From NCBI GenBank assembly GCA_002500745.1, contig DLST01000015.1, positions 238,306-302,305 on the forward strand: a DNA stretch of 64,000 nt, given 5' to 3'. Of this stretch, positions 20,113-31,140 are shown piece by piece. How positions within the stretch are numbered: position 1 is the first letter of the stretch; each line of letters opens with the position of its first letter. The translations under genes and the position numbers were made by a program. The notes below the pieces were generated by a model that was not told the origin of the DNA, did no database searches, and saw only the letters and a program-made list of their open reading frames with translations. Source of the DNA: Sphingobacterium sp. UBA7855. GTDB taxonomy: Bacteria > Bacteroidota > Bacteroidia > Sphingobacteriales > Sphingobacteriaceae.

Positions 20113-21303
20113 TTATTTAATTACACCTAATTCTTTACCTACTTTGGTAAAGGCGGCGATTGCTTTATCCAGGTGAGCAACTTCATGTCCTGCCGAAATC
20201 TGCACACGGATACGAGCTTTTCCCTGAGGTACAACAGGATAGTAAAAACCGATCACATAAATTCCCTCGTCTAACATCTTGGATGCGAATTCCTGCGCTA
20301 ATTTTGCGTCATACAGCATCACAGGCACGATTGGATGGAAACCTGGTTTGATATCAAATCCAGCAGCTGTCATTTTTTCACGAAAATAAGTTGTATTGGA
20401 TTCCAATTTATCGCGCAGTGCCGTTGTCTCACTCAGCATATCCAAGACCGCTACAGAAGCCCCTGCAATTGCGGGTGCTAAAGTATTCGAAAATAAATAG
20501 GGACGTGAACGCTGACGTAACAAATCGATGATTTCTTTTTTGCCAGAAGTGAAACCACCAGAAGCACCGCCTAGCGCCTTACCCAACGTACCTGTAATGA
20601 TATCTACGCGATCAATCACGTTGAAAAGCTCGTGTGTACCACGTCCAGTTGCTCCGATAAAACCGGTACAATGCGATTCATCGATCATCACGAGCGCCTG
20701 GTATTTATCTGCTAGATCACAGATCTTATCCAGTGGAGCGACAGATCCATCCATCGAAAATGCGCCATCTGTAACAATGATTTTATGTCGAGCGCCGGAC
20801 GCAGCCTGCAATTGTGCTTCCAAATCAGCCATATCTGCATTTTTATAGCGGAAACGTTGTGCTTTACACAAACGAACACCGTCAATGATAGAGGCATGAT
20901 TTAATTCGTCAGAAATGATCGCATCCTCAGCCCCAAATAACGGCTCAAATACACCACCATTCGCGTCGAATGCTGCTGCATATAAAATAGTATCTTCTGT
21001 TCCGAGAAACGTAGAAATTTTTGCTTCTAACTCTTTATGCACATCTTGGGTACCACAGATAAAACGTACGGAAGACATTCCATAACCGTGGGTATCAATC
21101 GCCTTCTTAGCAGCTTCAATTACTTTTGGGTGCGAAGACAGACCCAAATAATTGTTCGCACAAAAATTGACAACTTCTTGTCCTGTACTCACTTTGATGT
21201 CTGCTCCTTGGGGGGTAACGATCACGCGCTCTTGTTTATACAATCCCGCTTCTTTGATTGCTTCCAATTCCTTTGCTAAAACTGGTTGTAATGTTGTGTA
21301 CAT
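20113..21303 (-). CDS. kbl: Glycine C-acetyltransferase (2-amino-3-ketobutyrate CoA ligase)
   Basis: A pyridoxal-phosphate enzyme of the alpha-oxoamine synthase family, 396 residues, joining glycine and acetyl-CoA or the reverse in threonine breakdown. The N-terminal [13 protein letters not shown] and [16 protein letters not shown] segments are characteristic of Kbl and less so of serine palmitoyltransferase, 8-amino-7-oxononanoate synthase or ALA synthase. The PLP lysine lies in [13 protein letters not shown], and the [15 protein letters not shown] and [11 protein letters not shown] motifs are present. No threonine dehydrogenase gene is adjacent, which is common in Bacteroidota. Since sphingobacteria make sphingolipids, a serine palmitoyltransferase was considered, but the motifs favour Kbl. 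Confidence 0.9.
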   Translation of the reverse strand: MYTTLQPVLAKELEAIKEAGLYKQERVIVTPQGADIKVSTGQEVVNFCANNYLGLSSHPKVIEAAKKAIDTHGYGMSSVRFICGTQDVHKELEAKISTFLGTEDTILYAAAFDANGGVFEPLFGAEDAIISDELNHASIIDGVRLCKAQRFRYKNADMADLEAQLQAASGARHKIIVTDGAFSMDGSVAPLDKICDLADKYQALVMIDESHCTGFIGATGRGTHELFNVIDRVDIITGTLGKALGGASGGFTSGKKEIIDLLRQRSRPYLFSNTLAPAIAGASVAVLDMLSETTALRDKLESNTTYFREKMTAAGFDIKPGFHPIVPVMLYDAKLAQEFASKMLDEGIYVIGFYYPVVPQGKARIRVQISAGHEVAHLDKAIAAFTKVGKELGVIK

Positions 21304-21585
21304 AATTCGATTTTAATTTTTTGTACAATATTACAGTTTTTTCATTGGAATAACTTGTGTTACCTTCCCAGATGAACGTTATTCACGGAGAATTTATCCC
21401 AAATCAATGATTTGGTAATATTAAACCGATTGCATAAAATGCGCTTTTGTCCCCGCTCTGCAGCGCCAATAAAAAAAACACGAACAAGCGTAAAAGCCAT
21501 CGTGTAACAAAAGGTCTTATGTTTCTTAAAAGTAATTTCTTATCGCTCCTAAAAGCAATTAAATTACTGAAAGCAGAGGGATAGG

Positions 21586-22833
21586 TTATTCGTATCGGAG
21601 CGCATCGACCGGATCCAGTTTAGATGCTTTTGAGGCTGGGTAATAACCCGACAACATACCAACGAGTCCACATACCGCAAAGCCCATAATAATCGCTCCC
21701 CACGGTATTATAAAAGATGTACCGAGCTGCAGGGCTAGGATATTACCGATCAGAATACCTATAAAAATTCCGGCAACACCACCGATCATGCAAATCACAA
21801 TGGCTTCCATCAAAAATTGTTTACGGATAACACTCGGTGTTGCACCGATTGCCTTACGTATGCCGATCTCACGTGTCCGCTCGGTGACCGAAACAAGCAT
21901 AATATTCATCAATCCGATTGAAGCCCCTACAAGGGTGATAAAGGCAATCACTACAGCTCCTAAAGTGACCATTGCCATATTCTGCATCAGCATCTGGGCA
22001 ACCGCATCGGACTTGGTAATTTCAAAATCGTTGGTTTGCCTGGAGGCCAATCCACGAATATTTCTAAACACGATAGTAGCTTCGCCAATGGCCGCTTCCA
22101 ATCGCATCGGATCGTTGGAAGAAACCGTGATCACATAGGACGGCTCGGCACCCTGCATCACCGACCTTGCCTTGATCAGCGGAATAAAACATGCCCTATC
22201 TCCCCCCATCCCCGCAGAGGAACCTTTACTTTTTAATACCCCGATAACCAAATAACGGATATTGTTAACGGTAATAAACTGCCCCACGGGATCAATGATT
22301 TCATTGAAAAGCATTTTACTGACTTCACTGCCGATGATAATAACACCACTGCCGGTTTCTACCTCCCTAGTGGAAAAATTACGGCCTTCGCTGATAACAT
22401 AACCCGAGGTCTGTAGATAATTTTCATCGGTACCTATCAGGCCGATATTGGGGTTTGTCTTTTTGGATTGAAATTTTGCAGTCGTAGTCCAGCTCACATT
22501 GGCACTAACTGATGTCAACGCATTAAAGTGAAAATCTTGTTTAAATCGAGCGGACTGCGCATAGGTTATATTAGCGAAGACTTTGGAGCGCGTCCCCTCA
22601 TTCCCGATGCGAACATTGAGCCCCCGGTTGCGGATGTTAAAAGAGTTTGACCCCATCGATGAAAAGGAATCTGTCAGGGAATTCTTCATGGCATCTATCG
22701 AGGTCAGCACCCCTATAAGAGCCATCATTCCTATGGCAATAATCAGTGCTGTCAAAAATGTGCGCAGCTTATTTCCTACAATAGACTGTAGTGCAAGCTT
22801 GACATTCTCAACATAAGACATTTTTACGGCCAT
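21586..22833 (-). CDS. MacB/FtsX-like ABC transporter permease
   Basis: An inner-membrane permease of about 415 residues from the ATG at 22833; the open frame runs to 22890, and MSYVENVKLAL at 22821 is another candidate. It has the MacB architecture: one N-terminal helix (KLRTFLTALIIAIGMMAL), a periplasmic MacB-PCD domain, then three C-terminal helices ending in YYPASKASKLDPVDALRYE, the typical ending. The FtsX-like core RTREIGIRKAIGATPSVI is clear. These permeases transmit force across the periplasm for toxin, lipoprotein or peptide export. Neither an ATPase nor a membrane-fusion partner lies next to it, so the partner genes are elsewhere. Confidence 0.88.
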   Translation of the reverse strand: MAVKMSYVENVKLALQSIVGNKLRTFLTALIIAIGMMALIGVLTSIDAMKNSLTDSFSSMGSNSFNIRNRGLNVRIGNEGTRSKVFANITYAQSARFKQDFHFNALTSVSANVSWTTTAKFQSKKTNPNIGLIGTDENYLQTSGYVISEGRNFSTREVETGSGVIIIGSEVSKMLFNEIIDPVGQFITVNNIRYLVIGVLKSKGSSAGMGGDRACFIPLIKARSVMQGAEPSYVITVSSNDPMRLEAAIGEATIVFRNIRGLASRQTNDFEITKSDAVAQMLMQNMAMVTLGAVVIAFITLVGASIGLMNIMLVSVTERTREIGIRKAIGATPSVIRKQFLMEAIVICMIGGVAGIFIGILIGNILALQLGTSFIIPWGAIIMGFAVCGLVGMLSGYYPASKASKLDPVDALRYE

Positions 22834-22888
22834 AAAGCTAATATTAGGATTTGTAGGGATGAAAATACTGTAATTCCCGCACAAAACC

Positions 22889-22927
22889 AAAAAGGCAATT
22901 TACTGCTATGGAATAAATTGCCTTTTT
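22889..22927 (-). terminator. Terminator of the DUF2147 gene
   Basis: A long inverted repeat, AAAAAGGCAATTTA at 22889-22902 with TAAATTGCCTTTTT at 22914-22927. It lies 61 nt beyond the DUF2147 stop codon on the minus strand. Confidence 0.8.
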
Positions 22928-22987
22928 GGCCGTGACCGCAGCTATGCTTGCTAGCGGATTATGCCGATTTTGCGGCTGTTACAATTC

Positions 22988-23413
22988 TTAATGAATTCTT
23001 TTCCATGTCTCTGTACGTCCGAGCAGGCTCACGCCCATATAGCCCCTGATATCAAGCTTATCCCCCTTAAGCGTCATCTTACAGCTATATGTTTTGCCTG
23101 ATTTGGGGTCATAAATCTTTCCGTCAACATAGGTACTGCCATCTTTTTCAAAATTGGTCAAGATCTCCAGGCCTTGTACATTTCTGCCCTGTAGTGCTTT
23201 ATCGGGATTTTTTATATCTTTCTTTGGCTGACCTGCTTCGTTGTTTGGAAATTTGAGCCAATACAGTTTACCAAAAAACTTATCGCCTTTTTTGTAAATT
23301 TCAACACGGCCTTCGCCACTTGGATTTTCCCATTTTCCGATGATGGGATCTGTTTGCGCAAATAATGTTACTGTAATCAGCAACATTAGGAATGACATCA
23401 TAATTTTCTTCAT
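22988..23413 (-). CDS. DUF2147 domain protein, secreted
   Basis: A secreted protein of 141 residues. The frame is open up to 23584, but the ATG at 23413 starts a signal peptide (MKKIMMSFLMLLITVTLFAQ), so I use it. The mature part has the DUF2147 pattern: DPIIGKWENPSGEGRVEIY, then KFFGKLYWLK, ILTNFEKDG, GKIYDPKSGKTYSCKMTL and a terminal GRTETWKRI. The fold is lipocalin-like and its function is unknown. It is followed by a terminator, so it is probably a single-gene unit separate from the permease downstream. Confidence 0.9.
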   Translation of the reverse strand: MKKIMMSFLMLLITVTLFAQTDPIIGKWENPSGEGRVEIYKKGDKFFGKLYWLKFPNNEAGQPKKDIKNPDKALQGRNVQGLEILTNFEKDGSTYVDGKIYDPKSGKTYSCKMTLKGDKLDIRGYMGVSLLGRTETWKRIH

Positions 23414-23683
23414 GGGTTTATTATTTTTATGAGCATGTGAAGCTCTGTATAAATTCTTTATAAATAAAGATAAGAAATATTTACTATGCCCGCATATATT
23501 CAATATAAAACTACAGCTAGTTACCAATAAAAAATGATTATCCGATTCAGCCGCTAACCCGTATAAAAAGCCTTTTCTTCGCAATACCCAGAATTCATTC
23601 GATAAATAAAGTTTGGCATTGGGTTTGCAACATTATAATCATATTATTTCTTTTTTAACTATTTACATAAATTAGCACATATT

Positions 23684-24025
23684 ATGAAATTTATTATTAG
23701 TCTTCTACTTACCGGGTTGGTCGTGGCAGTTGCCTGCTGGCTTGTCCCGGGCGCTCATGTTGCTGGATTTGGCTGGGCCATTGTTACCGGACTTGTGATT
23801 GGATTTGTCAACGCAACTGTAGGATCGATTTTACGGTTATTTACGTTCCCGTTAAATTGGCTAACGCTGGGTTTAGTATCCTTTATTATTACTGTATTGA
23901 TGGTTCTGCTGTCAGATTGGCTACTCGGTTCAAAATTTGATGTAGATGGCTTTTGGACTGCCGCGCTATTTGCCATCGTCGTTGCCCTATTAGAAATGAT
24001 TGTTGGTAGTATATCAAAAGATTAA
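23684..24025 (+). CDS. Small holin-like membrane protein (Phage_holin_4_2 / YvlD family)
   Basis: An integral membrane protein of 113 residues with four hydrophobic segments (about residues 3-20, 26-48, 57-76 and 87-108). The WAIVTGLVIGFVNATVGSILRLFTFPLNWLTLG core matches the family annotated as phage holin 4_2, which in bacteria is mostly found as YvlD-like chromosomal genes. No endolysin or other phage gene is near it, so lysis is not implied. Function unknown; it may be a housekeeping membrane protein. It is followed by a terminator before the P-type ATPase gene. Confidence 0.8.
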   Translation: MKFIISLLLTGLVVAVACWLVPGAHVAGFGWAIVTGLVIGFVNATVGSILRLFTFPLNWLTLGLVSFIITVLMVLLSDWLLGSKFDVDGFWTAALFAIVVALLEMIVGSISKD

Positions 24026-24047
24026 AATACATTATATTACGTAGTTG

Positions 24048-24083
24048 AAGGTGTTCAAATCAATTGATATGAACGCCTTTTTT
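24048..24083 (+). terminator. Terminator after the holin-like gene
   Basis: An 8-bp stem (GGTGTTCA with TGAACGCC, one G-T pair) followed by a T6 run. Confidence 0.8.
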
Positions 24084-24192
24084 ATTTCTTATTCTTAACC
24101 TCAGCCTATTAATACCACATCCCTATCTGCAATCCGCTCGCTATTTACGGCAGAAATCGTTAAATTTAATTTTTAAAAAGAAACGCTAATAT

Positions 24193-26109
24193 ATGTGTGA
24201 ACACAACCACGAGCATAGCAATGCCACACACGAGCACTCCTCCACCACAGAGGAGCAGCCTTGGTGGATTGCACAGAGCAAGTTGCTCATCGCTCTTTTC
24301 ATCCTGCTTACTTTACTTCTACTGAAATATGCTTTCAAGATCACTCTTCCGTCGGGAATCAGTTTGGCCTTAAATAGCATCGCTTACCTGCTTGCGGGAA
24401 TACCCGTTATCCTGATGGCTTTCCGTAAGGCAAAAAGGGGGGATATTTTTAATGAATTCTTTTTGATGACTGTGGCGACCTTAGGTGCATTCGCTATTGG
24501 AGAATTTGAAGAAGGTGTTGCGGTGATGGTATTCTACCAAATCGGAGAATGGTTTCAGGACACCGCCGTAGACAATGCCAAAAAATCGATCAAATCACTA
24601 TTGGATATCCGTCCCGATACTGTGACTGTAGTGCGAAATGGACAACAACAACAAGTAAATCCAAAAACTGTCTTACCTGGCGACACCATCTTGGTAAAAG
24701 CAGGCGAAAAGGTGGCCCTTGATGGTAAGTTAAACACAGAGAAGGCCACATTTAATACCGCGGCTTTGACGGGAGAGAGTAAACCTGACACAAAATATAG
24801 GGGTGAAACGGTTTTTGCGGGGATGATTAATTTGGAAACGGTTGTGGAAATCGAGGTCTCCAACAAATTTGAGGATAGCAAGTTGAGCAAAATTCTCGAA
24901 ATGGTACAAGATGCTACAGCACGTAAATCCAAAACGCAGTTGTTTATTGCCAAATTTGCTAAAGTATATGTCCCCATAATCTTTGGCCTTGCTCTATTGG
25001 TACTTATTGTGCCCCTATGCTTTGTGCAAGACTATAGTTTTAAGGACTGGTTCTATCGGAGTTTGGTCTTCTTGGTGATTAGCTGCCCCTGTGCGCTGGT
25101 TGTTTCTATCCCCTTGGGGTATTTTGGAGGCATAGGCTTAGCCTCCCGAAACGGAATATTATTTAAGGGAGGCAACTTCCTCGATGCCATTACCGCAGTT
25201 GATACTGTAGTAATGGATAAAACAGGTACACTCACAGCGGGGGTATTTGAAGTAACGGAGGTTGTTGCAGTCAATGGAGATCCCCAAGAATTATTGGATT
25301 ATGCAAAAGCAATAGAGGTACATTCCACACATCCCATTGCAAAGGCGATAGCCAGCTATAATCCAGGCAGCACAGCCCTAAAAACGGAAAATATTCAGGA
25401 AATTGCAGGTCATGGACTTTGTGCTACGGTGAATGGAAAGCAAACACTAGCAGGCAACAGCAAGCTATTGGACAAATATAACATTAGCTACCCGGATGAT
25501 TTGAGGAAAATGGTATATTCCATTGTGATGCTTGCCATCGACGGCAAATATGCAGGTTATATAACTGTTGCAGACCGGATTAAACCAGGATCGAAGGCCG
25601 TTATTCAGGCGATGCGTGCGGAAGGTCTTTATACAGTCATGTTATCTGGCGATAAAACAGCGGTAGTAAACGAGGTAGCCAAAGAGCTGGGACTGAACGA
25701 GGCCTATGGTGACCTCCTCCCCGAGGATAAGGTTAGCCATGTACAACAACTGCTCGATCAGGGGCGCCATGTTGCCTTTGCCGGTGATGGTGTGAATGAT
25801 GCACCAGTAGTTGCGTTAGCACAGGTAGGCATCGCAATGGGTGGACTGGGTGCTGATGCGACAATAGAAACAGCTGATATTGTCATCCAGAACGATGAGC
25901 CCAACAAGATCTTATCGGCTATAAAAATCGGAAAAATAACCCGCAATATTGTCTGGCAGAATGTAATCTTGGCAATGGGCGTAAAGGTCATTGTTTTGAT
26001 CCTTGGTGCCGGTGGTGTTGCAACACTTTGGGAAGCGGTTATAGCGGATGTCGGAGTCGCACTCTTGGCGATTTTAAATGCTATCCGAATACAGCATAAA
26101 AAAGTATAG
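24193..26109 (+). CDS. zntA: Zinc/cadmium-type P1B ATPase
   Basis: A metal-exporting P-type ATPase of 638 residues. There is no N-terminal HMA domain; instead residues 1-24 are histidine-rich (CEHNHEHSNATHEHS), a probable metal-binding tail. The metal-transport motif CPC is in VISCPCALVVSIPLG, the phosphorylated aspartate in DKTGTLTAG, the nucleotide-binding histidine in HSTHPIAKAI and the hinge in GDGVNDAPVVALA. The CPC motif with no HMA is typical of the zinc, cadmium, lead and cobalt export group. It probably gives resistance to zinc or cadmium. No metalloregulator is adjacent. The symbol zntA marks the subgroup, not an exact substrate. Confidence 0.9.
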   Translation: MCEHNHEHSNATHEHSSTTEEQPWWIAQSKLLIALFILLTLLLLKYAFKITLPSGISLALNSIAYLLAGIPVILMAFRKAKRGDIFNEFFLMTVATLGAFAIGEFEEGVAVMVFYQIGEWFQDTAVDNAKKSIKSLLDIRPDTVTVVRNGQQQQVNPKTVLPGDTILVKAGEKVALDGKLNTEKATFNTAALTGESKPDTKYRGETVFAGMINLETVVEIEVSNKFEDSKLSKILEMVQDATARKSKTQLFIAKFAKVYVPIIFGLALLVLIVPLCFVQDYSFKDWFYRSLVFLVISCPCALVVSIPLGYFGGIGLASRNGILFKGGNFLDAITAVDTVVMDKTGTLTAGVFEVTEVVAVNGDPQELLDYAKAIEVHSTHPIAKAIASYNPGSTALKTENIQEIAGHGLCATVNGKQTLAGNSKLLDKYNISYPDDLRKMVYSIVMLAIDGKYAGYITVADRIKPGSKAVIQAMRAEGLYTVMLSGDKTAVVNEVAKELGLNEAYGDLLPEDKVSHVQQLLDQGRHVAFAGDGVNDAPVVALAQVGIAMGGLGADATIETADIVIQNDEPNKILSAIKIGKITRNIVWQNVILAMGVKVIVLILGAGGVATLWEAVIADVGVALLAILNAIRIQHKKV

Positions 26110-26194
26110 CAATGAAGTTATCCAAAAAATCAGATGGTAACAGTTATACAAATTAGATCGTTGAAAAATATTGTGGTCGAATACACCCATAATT

Positions 26195-26230
26195 AAAAAA
26201 AAGTGGGGCTGTCCAACGTTGAACAGCCCC
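26195..26230 (-). terminator. Terminator of pgi
   Basis: A GC-rich stem (GGGGCTGT at 26205-26212 with ACAGCCCC at 26223-26230) followed on the minus strand by a T run (A tract at 26195-26202). It lies 44 nt beyond the pgi stop codon. Confidence 0.88.
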
Positions 26231-26274
26231 GCTTCCTATGTTTCACCCATGATCTACATCAGATCGCAGAAATT

Positions 26275-27948
<1,674 letters not shown>

Positions 27949-28156
27949 TTACTAAAATATTTGTTTTAAACATCAATAAGAGCCTTCTAGATCGCTATAA
28001 TACACGGAGTGTAGCTCCTCAAATGAAGGTTTATTCTGCTGTCAATACCAAAACTAAAAAAAAAAGGTCACATATCCCTATTTACCAACGGATATTCAAC
28101 GTTAAGTTCTTGATAGGGGCATGAATTTATTAATTAAAATTTATACTTTAGCGGAT

Positions 28157-29240
28157 ATGACAAAAGAACAAATTCAAGACTTGAGGGATCGTGTGACTTC
28201 CCTGAGGAGGCATCTTTGACATCGATGCACGCAAAGAAGAAATAGAAAGAGATCAAGCGATTACGCTTGAAGCAAGTTTTTGGGATGATTCCAAAGCGGC
28301 AGAGAAAATACTTCTGGCCATAAAAAACCAAAAGGTATGGACAGACCACTTCGACGAAGTTGCAGCGGCGGTTGAAGACGCCTATGTCATGTATGAATTC
28401 TACCAATCGGGCGATGCGAGCGAAAAGGAAGTGGACGACCAATATCAACTCGCTTTAGAAAAAGTCGAGGAGCTAGAATTTAAAAATATGCTTAGTGCTG
28501 AAGAAGATCAGCTGGATGCAATCTTACAGATTACTGCCGGTGCAGGCGGTACTGAAAGCTGCGACTGGGCTGCCATGCTGATGCGGATGTATATTATGTG
28601 GGGTGAGAAAAACGGTTATAAAGTAACCGAGCAAGATTCTCAGGAAGGTGATGTAGCCGGCATCAAGAGTGTTACTCTTCAGATATCGGGTGATTTTGCT
28701 TACGGCTACCTCAAGGGAGAAAACGGTGTACATAGGCTCGTCCGGATTTCCCCATTTGATTCCAACGCAAAACGCCACACCTCTTTTGCATCAGTCTATG
28801 TCTATCCCTTGATCGATGATAATATTGAGATCGATGTGAAAGATTCTGAAATTGAATGGGATACTTTCCGTTCTGGTGGTGCAGGTGGGCAGAATGTAAA
28901 TAAAGTGGAAACCGCAGTTCGATTACACCACAAGCCCACGGGTATTATTATTAAGAATCAGGAATCCAGATCGCAATTGCAAAACAAGGAAAATGCGATG
29001 CGTTTATTGAAATCACAGCTATATGAGATTGAAATGCGTAAACGCCAGGAAGCTACAGCTGCTATTGAAGGGAATAAAAAGAAAATCGAATGGGGTTCCC
29101 AAATTCGAAACTATGTTTTACATCCCTATAAGTTAATTAAAGATTTACGGACAAATTACGAGACATCCAATACACAAGCTGTGTTAGACGGTGATCTCAA
29201 TGATTTCCTGAAAAATTACCTCATGGAATTTGGCGGGTAA
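28157..29240 (+). CDS. prfB: Peptide chain release factor 2 with programmed +1 frameshift
   Basis: Release factor 2 reads UGA and UAA stop codons. Translation starts at the ATG at 28157 and meets an in-frame TGA at 28217-28219 after 20 codons. The context AGGAGG CAT CTT TGA C has an internal Shine-Dalgarno (28205-28210) three nt before the slip site, so ribosomes shift +1 and continue at GAC (28218), giving 360 residues in all. The remainder is complete: the stop-reading SPF motif (VRISPFDS) and the peptidyl-transferase GGQ ([14 protein letters not shown]). A computed frame starting at 28389 is only the internal part. The frameshift autoregulates RF2 because a UGA is read by RF2 itself. A terminator follows. 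Confidence 0.97.
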
Positions 29241-29263
29241 AAAATTAGAAAATTGATGACCCG

Positions 29264-29298
29264 AAAGACGCCCGCATTAGCGAGCGTCTTTTTTTTTT
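29264..29298 (+). terminator. Terminator of prfB
   Basis: The stem AAAGACGC (29264-29271) pairs with GCGTCTTT (29284-29291), the inner part CGC-ATTA-GCG adds a second stem, and a T10 run follows. Confidence 0.92.
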
Positions 29299-29660
29299 CA
29301 TTCTTTTTTCAATTGTTAAAGTGCCCCCTTTCGTAAACAGTCAACTACAAATACTGACAGAATACATTGAAAAAAAGCCAATAAATGTTAAAAAATCTTA
29401 AAAATCTATCCATTCAATTGATGTCACATTTCACGTAACATCCTAAACAATTAAAAAATAAACCATTAATAATCAACATTTTGAATCAAAACATATTGTA
29501 TCAAGAACGTTACATTAATAGATCGAACCTGATTTTTGGCACAAAATAAAGGCATGTGTTTTGCGTTTATGGAATCGTAATATTTTCATTACAAAAGATA
29601 TCAGAAGCGATATCAAATTAAAGATTGAAAAAACGAATGTGTATCTAAAATAGAACGGTT
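29299..29660. other. AT-rich intergenic region before the GT2 synthase gene
   Basis: About 360 bases with no open frame or RNA gene that I can support. The leader before the GT2 start is long. The sequence is rich in poly-A and poly-T tracts and probably holds the promoter of the GT2-dehydrogenase pair, but no clean TTG-TAnnTTTG match was found. Confidence 0.6.
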
Positions 29661-31106
29661 ATGAATTACATGAAAGAAAACTCGATCGTATCCAAGCAGA
29701 TGACCAAGCAATGGCAGCCTGCTGTATATGATGTAAATGCAGCAGAAAAGCGATCTGAAAATAAAGTTCGCAAAGAGGAAGAAAGTAACTTTGGTCCTAA
29801 AGAGTATGGTATTGTTGGAGCAACATTTTTCATCTTATTTGCGTCGGTCTTTGGCGTATACATGCTTCAACCCGACTTTGATGCGTTACGTTTCCAACGT
29901 TTAGATAGTATCGGCGGTACATTTGTGATCGGATTAGGTATATTACTTGCCGTTATTGCTATCAGTTTTTTAATTTTTCTGATTGTACTCCATCGGAAAT
30001 ATAAGCCAATTGCATCGGTGTCTGACGAAGAACTGCCTACATGTACTATCATTGTGCCAGCGTATAATGAAGGACAACTGGTATACGATACTTTACATAG
30101 CTTGGCAAACAGCGATTATCCAGAAAAAAAATTGCAAATTATCGCCATTGACGACGGTAGTAAGGATAACACTTTTGAGTGGATACAACGTGCCAAAACA
30201 GAACTTGGTGACCGCGTAGACATCTATAAACAGCCTAAGAACATGGGTAAAAGACATGCCCTATACCGTGGTTTTAAATTAGGAACAGGAGAGATCTTTA
30301 TTACAGTGGACAGTGACTCAATTGTAAAAAAGGACACCATACGAAATATGGCAAGCCCTTTTGTAACCAATAAAGAGTGTGGTGCGGTAGCTGGAAATGT
30401 GCGTGTGTTAAATACCAAAAAAGCAATCATTCCACGTATGCTCAACGTTAGCTTCGTATTTAGCTTCGAATTTGTACGTTCAGCACAAAGTATGTTGGGT
30501 ACCGTCATGTGTACACCAGGAGCGCTTTCGGGGTACCGCAAAGAAGCTGTCATGAACTGTTTAGAAGATTGGATCAATCAAACATTTATGGGGCAGCCAT
30601 CTGATATCGGTGAAGATCGTGCGATGACCAATATGATTTTGAAACAAGGATATCATGTCTTATTTCAATCCAATGCATATGTTTATACGGACACACCTGT
30701 ACGTTATAAAAATCTATACAAGATGTTTATCCGTTGGGAAAGAAGTAATGTACGTGAGAATATTGCCATGAGTAAATTTGCATTTAAAAATTTCCGTCAA
30801 GGTCCTAAATGGGGAGCGCGTATCTTATTGCTTATGCAATGGAAAAAAGTATTGTTATCTTATCCATTGCTATTGCTTATGCTTTGGACGGTATTTCATT
30901 ATCCATTGATGTTCTTGAGTTCAACATTGGTAGGTATTTTAATATTCTCGAGTATCCAGGCATATTTCTTTGCCTCTAAAAATGCAAATGCCAAAGAAGC
31001 TTTCTGGGCTTATAGCTACAGTATATTCTATGCTTTCAGTTTATTTTGGATTACACCATATGCGATAGCAACGGCGGGACGTAGAGGTTGGTTGACAAGG
31101 GGATAA
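29661..31106 (+). CDS. Processive GT2 glycosyltransferase, hyaluronan-synthase-like
   Basis: A membrane-embedded GT2 polysaccharide synthase of 481 residues. Two helices (about 49-69 and 88-110) precede the catalytic domain. UDP-sugar and metal motifs are DDGS at 164-167 and DSDS at 217-220. The acceptor region is GALSGYR near residue 287 and GEDR at 317-320, and RW at 358-359 followed by ERSNVREN matches the R-W-x-x-S-x-x-R-E block of hyaluronan-type synthases; the usual Q of QxxRW is M here. Further helices follow at about 394-412, 418-440 and 450-470. Enzymes of this type both polymerise and extrude the chain. The next gene, 34 nt on, makes the likely uronic-acid donor. Start could be ATG 29661 or 29670. 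Confidence 0.88.
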   Translation: MNYMKENSIVSKQMTKQWQPAVYDVNAAEKRSENKVRKEEESNFGPKEYGIVGATFFILFASVFGVYMLQPDFDALRFQRLDSIGGTFVIGLGILLAVIAISFLIFLIVLHRKYKPIASVSDEELPTCTIIVPAYNEGQLVYDTLHSLANSDYPEKKLQIIAIDDGSKDNTFEWIQRAKTELGDRVDIYKQPKNMGKRHALYRGFKLGTGEIFITVDSDSIVKKDTIRNMASPFVTNKECGAVAGNVRVLNTKKAIIPRMLNVSFVFSFEFVRSAQSMLGTVMCTPGALSGYRKEAVMNCLEDWINQTFMGQPSDIGEDRAMTNMILKQGYHVLFQSNAYVYTDTPVRYKNLYKMFIRWERSNVRENIAMSKFAFKNFRQGPKWGARILLLMQWKKVLLSYPLLLLMLWTVFHYPLMFLSSTLVGILIFSSIQAYFFASKNANAKEAFWAYSYSIFYAFSLFWITPYAIATAGRRGWLTRG

Positions 31107-31140
31107 AATTAATGCAAAGAACGTATATTTACAGCTATAT

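Noticed and set aside
20113..21303. Serine palmitoyltransferase instead of Kbl
   Set aside because: The N-terminal motifs FCANNYLGL and [16 protein letters not shown] fit Kbl best.
23684..24025. Holin-like protein as evidence of a prophage
   Set aside because: No lysin, capsid, integrase or terminase is near, and the family is common in bacterial chromosomes.
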